Part shown: positions 3,663-7,154 of the stretch, piece by piece
Layout: each line of letters begins with the position of its first letter
How positions within the stretch are numbered: position 1 is the first letter of the stretch
Notes under the pieces: generated by a model
What the model saw: only the letters and a program-made list of their open reading frames with translations
Databases searched by the model: none
What the model was told of the DNA's origin: nothing
Program-made: the position numbers and the translations under genes
Origin: JANRKG01 sp033763635
Lineage (GTDB): Bacteria; Cyanobacteriota; Cyanobacteriia; GCF-001939115
NCBI GenBank assembly: GCA_033763635.1
Contig: JANRKG010000326.1
Span: 1-7,154, forward strand
Reading direction: 5' to 3'
DNA length: 7,154 nt

Positions 3663-6386
3663 CTACAGTCTACAAGTCTTCGTGCGAGAGAAGAGATTAC
3701 AATAACCATCCCGAACCCCCAACCACCACCCACCACCCAACATCCCACAAAGCCCACGTGGGAAAATTCCCCTGGGAGAGGATAAGGGGGAGGGGTCCAT
3801 GTGACTATAGCTCAACCAGTTGCCATCCTTGCGCCAACCGACGCGATCGCCAAACCTTTCCCAGATTTCCTCTCCGGGATATTTACCGTCCAGTTTACCA
3901 CCGCACTCAACGTAGATTTGTTTCTGAATACTAAAGCCGAACTTGCCACCACTAAATTTGACCCATAGTTGGTCTATCAGGCGGAGATCCTCACAGGGAA
4001 AGTTGCGAATTTCTTCTAATTTTAAGTAACCTCGTTCCACGGCGGCTTGCCCGACGGCTTCTAACATCATTTTGTCTGTTTCCCGATCCGCGTCCTTCCA
4101 CTGTGCAGTAGCCAGGTAATTCACCAGGTTAGCGTAGCGGTCTGGAATGCGCTGCTGTACCACCCATAAAGCATTTCCTGGTTGGGATGGATCGGTTGTC
4201 CAGGGTTGTAGGGGTGCGGTGTTGCGCGGTGTTGCTTCATATTCCTCCAGAGTCGGCAATCGGTAATCATACACGTCATCACCCGGTGCAAGGTGCGACT
4301 GTGTAGACAGCCATGCACAAAACCAACGAGCGTCTTCCCAGTGAATATCCGTTACCAGATGGTCGCTCTGTTCGGGAGTAATCAGCCGATCCTCTGCCCA
4401 GGAGTGAAACTGCTGATCTTTCTGGTCGCGCAGGAAAAGTTGATATTCGCCCCAGGTAATGGGGTCTGAGAGGGCGGTTGTGTCACTCAGAGCAGTCAAA
4501 TGCCGAAAACGTTGCTCTAAACGCACCTTTGCTGAGGCGGGTTCCTGTTGCTGCAACCTGTCCAGTAATGCCTGACGTAGCGTTTCATCCACCTGGGAAT
4601 TGTCATTCGCGAGCCGTCGGGCCAGTTGCAGCGTGTAGAGATTCGTCGGATCTTCCAGGGCAGCTTTAATTAATGGGGTTGGATCTGCCACCGCAAAGAA
4701 ATACACCACTTCTTCCCAATTTGGATCAGTAAATTTCTCGCGGATTTTGTTGGCTCCCCCCTCACTTGCCCTGAGTTCTTGTGCTGCCAGATATTCCTGA
4801 AAGGTCTTGTGGGTGAACTCATACAACTCCCCCTCCCCTCCTGCCAGCAACCCGGAGACTTGTTGAATTTCCTGAAAAAAAGCTTTTGGGGTGAGCGTAT
4901 TCCCTTTGTAAACCTCTGTAAATCGGTCTTTAATCCATTCCACGCCTTGTTGCGGTGAAAACTGCGTCTTTCCAGCCCCCGTCAACGCCAACGCCAGCTT
5001 TTGCAAAATCCGTTGGTTATCCTCGGCATTATCAATGGTCAGGCGAGTATCCCGTCGATTGGGACGATATTCCAGTAACAGCTTAAAGATTTCTCGATAA
5101 AGCGGAATCCGTTGGCTGGGCAAATTTTCGCTGCCTTCATGGGTTGCCGCGATGATGGTAATCAGTAAGGGATTTTTGGCCAGATCAGTCAGGTTGGGGT
5201 CGGCAAAGAGTTGACGACTGAGATCATCAGCCGCTCTCTGCGCCTGGGCATGGCTCTCGGCTTCAGCCTGTTCCCGTGTAAGACGATTCTGGGGATTGGG
5301 GTCGTACTGGCTCTCTTGCCAGTGGCTTTTCCAGGTCAACTCCCAGGTAATAAAGCGATACCACTGTTCAATAAACCTCCGCTTTTGATCGTTATTGAAA
5401 TCCAGAACGTCAATGGGCTGTACTCCTACAAACAAATCGCGATCGAAGCCGTGGGGGCGCGAAGTCAAAATGAACTGGGTGGGATAGTTTTGCATTTGCC
5501 AGTTTGCCCACTGGCTCACCCGCTCACGCTGGGCTTCAGGTACTTCATCCAATCCATCCAGCATGATCAGACATTTTCCCTGCATCAACTGCTCGTCAAA
5601 CCATGATCTGGAGGTTTGCAACTCGGAACACCGAGGCAATTTCTGCACCTGCTCCACAATCAACTGGGGTAGGGGTGGTTGATGTTGGGACTGAATCTGG
5701 GGGTAAATTTCCCGAAACAGGAGCAGTACCGGAATCAGTTCTTTAGCTTGATAGTCCTTGTAGTTTTCGTTGGCAAAACTAAGAGTCAGGAAGCGCATCA
5801 GAGTTGTTTTGCCATAACCCGGATCAGCAATAATTGCCATTAGCCGATGGGGAAAGGTTTGTTTAGAATCCTGCTGCTTCGGTAATAGGTTCCAAATCGT
5901 TTGACTACCGCCAAGTTGTAGAGTGTTTTGTTGGGCTTCGAGATTTACCCTTAGAGGCACATACACATTTTCCAGAACAAGGCGAGGTAAACGTCCTTTG
6001 TAGCCTTCAACATTGAGGTTGTAACAGTGAGTTTTGAGAGCTTCCAAATATTGAGCATGGAATCCGGTCAGCCGAGTCAATGTTTTCTCAACTGTACTGT
6101 CGAGGCTCTGATTGGCAAATTTCCCTACGGAGTCACCTCGTTGTTTCATCCGATCGCTTAATTGAGTCATCAAACCCTGACCAAAGCTTGTGACTAGACC
6201 AGAGCCAAAGGCAATGAGTCCGGCAATGGCTGCTTTAGGAATGTCCTCCAGATAAAGGTTATAGAGCGCATAGCCACCGCTACATGCAACAATGAGCTTG
6301 AAGACAGCATCCGTCAGGCGTTCCTCCAACGTTGGCGTTGGCTTTTGTTCTGGATCTGGGGACATGAGCGACAGTGTGGATTGCAC
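3663..6386 (-). CDS. Membrane-anchored NACHT NTPase fused to a partial FGE domain and a GUN4 domain
   Basis: This 907-residue protein is an NLR-like STAND ATPase. Residues about 26-72 form a hydrophobic hairpin, likely membrane-inserted. Walker A is Asp-Pro-Gly-Tyr-Gly-Lys-Thr-Thr (188-195), Walker B is Leu-Ile-Met-Leu-Asp-Gly-Leu-Asp-Glu (273-281), and a sensor-like Thr-Ser-Arg-Pro-His lies at 308-312. The helical motif Phe-Thr-His-Lys-Thr-Phe-Gln-Glu-Tyr-Leu (524-533) is typical of cyanobacterial NACHT proteins. Residues about 643-716 match the first half of an FGE/sulfatase-modifying domain (Trp-Glu-Asp-Ala..Phe-Cys..Trp-Leu ... Tyr-Arg-Leu-Pro-Thr). Residues about 751-876 are a full GUN4 domain (Asp-Leu-Arg-Leu-Ile-Asp-x-Leu-Trp-Val-Lys; Phe-Gly-Phe-Ser; Val-Gly-Trp-Arg-Lys), known in chloroplasts and cyanobacteria to bind porphyrins for Mg-chelatase. 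A 31-residue Gly/Trp-rich tail follows. The GTG at 6386 is the longest start; ATG 6365 (residue 8) is equally likely. The NACHT part probably oligomerises on signal; GUN4 as sensor or effector is inference. Confidence 0.93.
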   Translation of the reverse strand: MQSTLSLMSPDPEQKPTPTLEERLTDAVFKLIVACSGGYALYNLYLEDIPKAAIAGLIAFGSGLVTSFGQGLMTQLSDRMKQRGDSVGKFANQSLDSTVEKTLTRLTGFHAQYLEALKTHCYNLNVEGYKGRLPRLVLENVYVPLRVNLEAQQNTLQLGGSQTIWNLLPKQQDSKQTFPHRLMAIIADPGYGKTTLMRFLTLSFANENYKDYQAKELIPVLLLFREIYPQIQSQHQPPLPQLIVEQVQKLPRCSELQTSRSWFDEQLMQGKCLIMLDGLDEVPEAQRERVSQWANWQMQNYPTQFILTSRPHGFDRDLFVGVQPIDVLDFNNDQKRRFIEQWYRFITWELTWKSHWQESQYDPNPQNRLTREQAEAESHAQAQRAADDLSRQLFADPNLTDLAKNPLLITIIAATHEGSENLPSQRIPLYREIFKLLLEYRPNRRDTRLTIDNAEDNQRILQKLALALTGAGKTQFSPQQGVEWIKDRFTEVYKGNTLTPKAFFQEIQQVSGLLAGGEGELYEFTHKTFQEYLAAQELRASEGGANKIREKFTDPNWEEVVYFFAVADPTPLIKAALEDPTNLYTLQLARRLANDNSQVDETLRQALLDRLQQQEPASAKVRLEQRFRHLTALSDTTALSDPITWGEYQLFLRDQKDQQFHSWAEDRLITPEQSDHLVTDIHWEDARWFCAWLSTQSHLAPGDDVYDYRLPTLEEYEATPRNTAPLQPWTTDPSQPGNALWVVQQRIPDRYANLVNYLATAQWKDADRETDKMMLEAVGQAAVERGYLKLEEIRNFPCEDLRLIDQLWVKFSGGKFGFSIQKQIYVECGGKLDGKYPGEEIWERFGDRVGWRKDGNWLSYSHMDPSPLSSPRGIFPRGLCGMLGGGWWLGVRDGYCNLFSRTKTCRL
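3710..3755 (-). other. Potential G-quadruplex at the end of the NACHT-GUN4 coding strand
   Basis: Read on the minus strand, GGG tracts occur at 3755-3753, 3746-3744, 3738-3736, 3731-3729, 3720-3716 (five Gs) and 3712-3710, with loops of 6, 5, 4, 8 and 3 bases. The first four tracts satisfy the standard G3N1-7 rule. The motif lies on the mRNA-like strand, within the codons for the Gly/Trp-rich tail. Confidence 0.6.
3843..3850. repeat. HIP1 octamer GCGATCGC
   Basis: Perfect octamer inside the GUN4-coding region of the minus-strand gene; the fourth exact copy in the window. Confidence 0.9.
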
Positions 6387-6401
6387 AGGAAGGCTTCATC
6401 T

Positions 6402-6430
6402 AGTGTAGGCAGATTGCCTCTGAGCAACAA
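6402..6430 (-). promoter_or_regulatory. Weak candidate promoter for the NACHT-GUN4 gene
   Basis: On the minus strand, TTGTTG (6430-6425) and TACACT (6407-6402) are separated by 17 bases, with 3/6 and 4/6 matches to the sigma-70 consensus. An AGGCA/TGCCT inverted repeat (6407-6419) covers part of the spacer. Initiation near 6395 would leave about 30 bases before ATG 6365, favouring that start over GTG 6386. The 85-bp gap after the upstream gene would also allow read-through transcription. Confidence 0.2.
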
Positions 6431-6471
6431 GAATCCTGGCTACCCAAGAAATTAAGAATTTATGACTTCAT

Positions 6472-7154
6472 TCATACTTCCTTACTATTCTGGTCTACCT
6501 GTCTTTTCCGATTAGCAGCTTTGAGCAGTTTCTTCTGATACGGATCAGCATCTTTCCGCCACACCACCCGATGCCCCTTCAGTTCAGCACAATGCTCCTC
6601 TAGGCATTTTTGCCAGCCACGATCGTCATAAATTAGCCGCAAATCATCCAGCAAGCCCCAATCGGTTTCTTGCCGGGTCAGCTTCGCAAACTTCTCATAT
6701 AGCGGGTAGTCGGTTGTCACCATCGAATCCTTCTGGTGCAGTAAGGGTGGGTTGTCGTTAGAGTCGTAATCTCGGTAGTGAACGTGGAGATCCCGTAAGT
6801 CAATTTCCATACTGGTGTGCAAAGCAGGGTGAGGATCTGTGTCAAAATTTGGATAGAACAGGTAGGAAATCTTGGGTTTCCGGAAGTGGAACTTGACGAC
6901 ATTCGCTTCCTGGGGGCGACCGATCGTGCGAGAGGCGCAACCTTCATAGAGCCTCAGTAACGGATCGAGTGACTCGATCGCTGACACATGGACCCACAAT
7001 GAATTCGGTCGCCTCTGCCCGATCGCACTACTCTTGCAACGTTCCTCGATCACCTCCAAGTTACCTAAGCTCATCAGCATCAAGTCCGCCGCAGCACAGG
7101 CTTCTTGGTAACCTCCAAATAGGCTCTTGATGTCGTTCTGAACCACAAGCGTTA
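6472..7154 (-). CDS. C-terminal half of a DNA phosphorothioation-associated putative methyltransferase (5' end outside window)
   Basis: The minus-strand frame is open from the right edge to TGA at 6474-6472, giving 226 visible residues. The GTG at 7146 is internal, not a start. Recognisable family blocks, in order, are Phe-Gly-Gly-Tyr-Gln-Glu-Ala-Cys near the left; Leu-Trp-Val-His-Val-Ser-Ala with Leu-Arg-Leu-Tyr-Glu-Gly-Cys-Ala; Tyr-Pro-Asn-Phe-Asp-Thr-Asp-Pro-His-Pro-Ala-Leu; Asp-Asn-Pro-Pro-Leu-Leu-His-Gln-Lys; and Asp-Tyr-Pro-Leu-Tyr-Glu-Lys-Phe-Ala-Lys-Leu-Thr. These match the C-terminal region of the dnd-related methyltransferase family, which is encoded near dnd sulfur-modification and restriction genes. 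The S-adenosylmethionine-binding half would lie beyond the window. The protein ends in a lysine/arginine-rich tail that may contact nucleic acid. It lies upstream of the NACHT-GUN4 gene on the same strand. Whether real dnd genes are nearby cannot be seen. Confidence 0.75.
   Translation of the reverse strand, partial: TLVVQNDIKSLFGGYQEACAAADLMLMSLGNLEVIEERCKSSAIGQRRPNSLWVHVSAIESLDPLLRLYEGCASRTIGRPQEANVVKFHFRKPKISYLFYPNFDTDPHPALHTSMEIDLRDLHVHYRDYDSNDNPPLLHQKDSMVTTDYPLYEKFAKLTRQETDWGLLDDLRLIYDDRGWQKCLEEHCAELKGHRVVWRKDADPYQKKLLKAANRKRQVDQNSKEV

Noticed and set aside
3636..3670. Possible terminator for the NACHT gene: GACTG/CAGTC stem (3651-3655, 3666-3670) with a T6 run on the minus strand (3643-3638)
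   Set aside because: The stem is only 5 bp with a 10-base loop, overlaps the coding end, and lies 7 bases from the T-run; too weak to call.
5211..5606. Plus-strand open frame of 131 codons with a hydrophobic stretch
   Set aside because: It lies wholly antisense to the NACHT coding region, whose motifs are clear, and shows no recognisable domain.
7144..7146. GTG as the start of the methyltransferase-like gene
   Set aside because: The frame continues open to the right edge, and the visible part matches only the C-terminal region of its family.
1..7154. CRISPR array, tRNA or rRNA genes
   Set aside because: No regularly spaced direct repeats of 25-40 bp and no tRNA-like cloverleaf or rRNA-like sequence was seen on either strand.

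Overview
The window is almost certainly cyanobacterial. It carries four copies of the octamer GCGATCGC (HIP1), the large NACHT gene ends in a GUN4 tetrapyrrole-binding domain (a family of oxygenic phototrophs), and several proteins have a filamentous-cyanobacterium flavour. No genus can be named from the sequence alone. The content is accessory: no housekeeping gene is visible, and the NTPase, dynamin-like, transposase and phosphorothioation-associated families are all typical of defence or mobile regions.

Layout, left to right. (1) Positions 3-1994, plus strand: the 3' part of a gene for a protein with a long glycine-rich membrane segment followed by helices, probably the C-terminal end of a bacterial dynamin-like GTPase. 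It is followed 42 bp later by a 415-residue protein with one hydrophobic segment, a coiled coil and a helical tail. (2) Positions 1995-2175: a short non-coding stretch with two overlapping 8-bp inverted repeats. (3) Positions 2176-3549, plus strand: a small protein with an M15 zinc-peptidase-like signature, then an IS200/REP-type Y1 (HUH) transposase. Both lie in the same reading frame, separated by a single in-frame TGA and 12 sense codons. (4) Positions 3550-3662: a convergent intergenic stretch with a 9-bp tandem repeat. (5) Positions 3663-6386, minus strand: a 907-residue NACHT NTPase with an N-terminal membrane hairpin, a partial formylglycine-generating-enzyme (FGE/sulfatase-modifying) domain, a complete GUN4 domain and a short glycine/tryptophan-rich tail. 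The tail resembles the last strand of an FGE domain and is encoded in G-quadruplex-prone DNA. (6) Positions 6472-7154, minus strand: the C-terminal half of a DNA phosphorothioation-associated putative methyltransferase, running off the right edge.

How they may work together (inference): the NACHT-GUN4 gene lies 85 bp downstream of the methyltransferase-like gene on the same strand, so the two may be co-expressed. A NACHT NLR-like ATPase, a dnd-associated methyltransferase, a dynamin-like membrane protein with a partner and a HUH transposase together look like a defence island. The most novel-looking item is the membrane-NACHT-FGE-GUN4 fusion with an FGE-like tail, which could be a sensor whose recognition end has been rearranged or diversified. 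Both edge genes are cut by the window, so the true extent of either operon cannot be seen.
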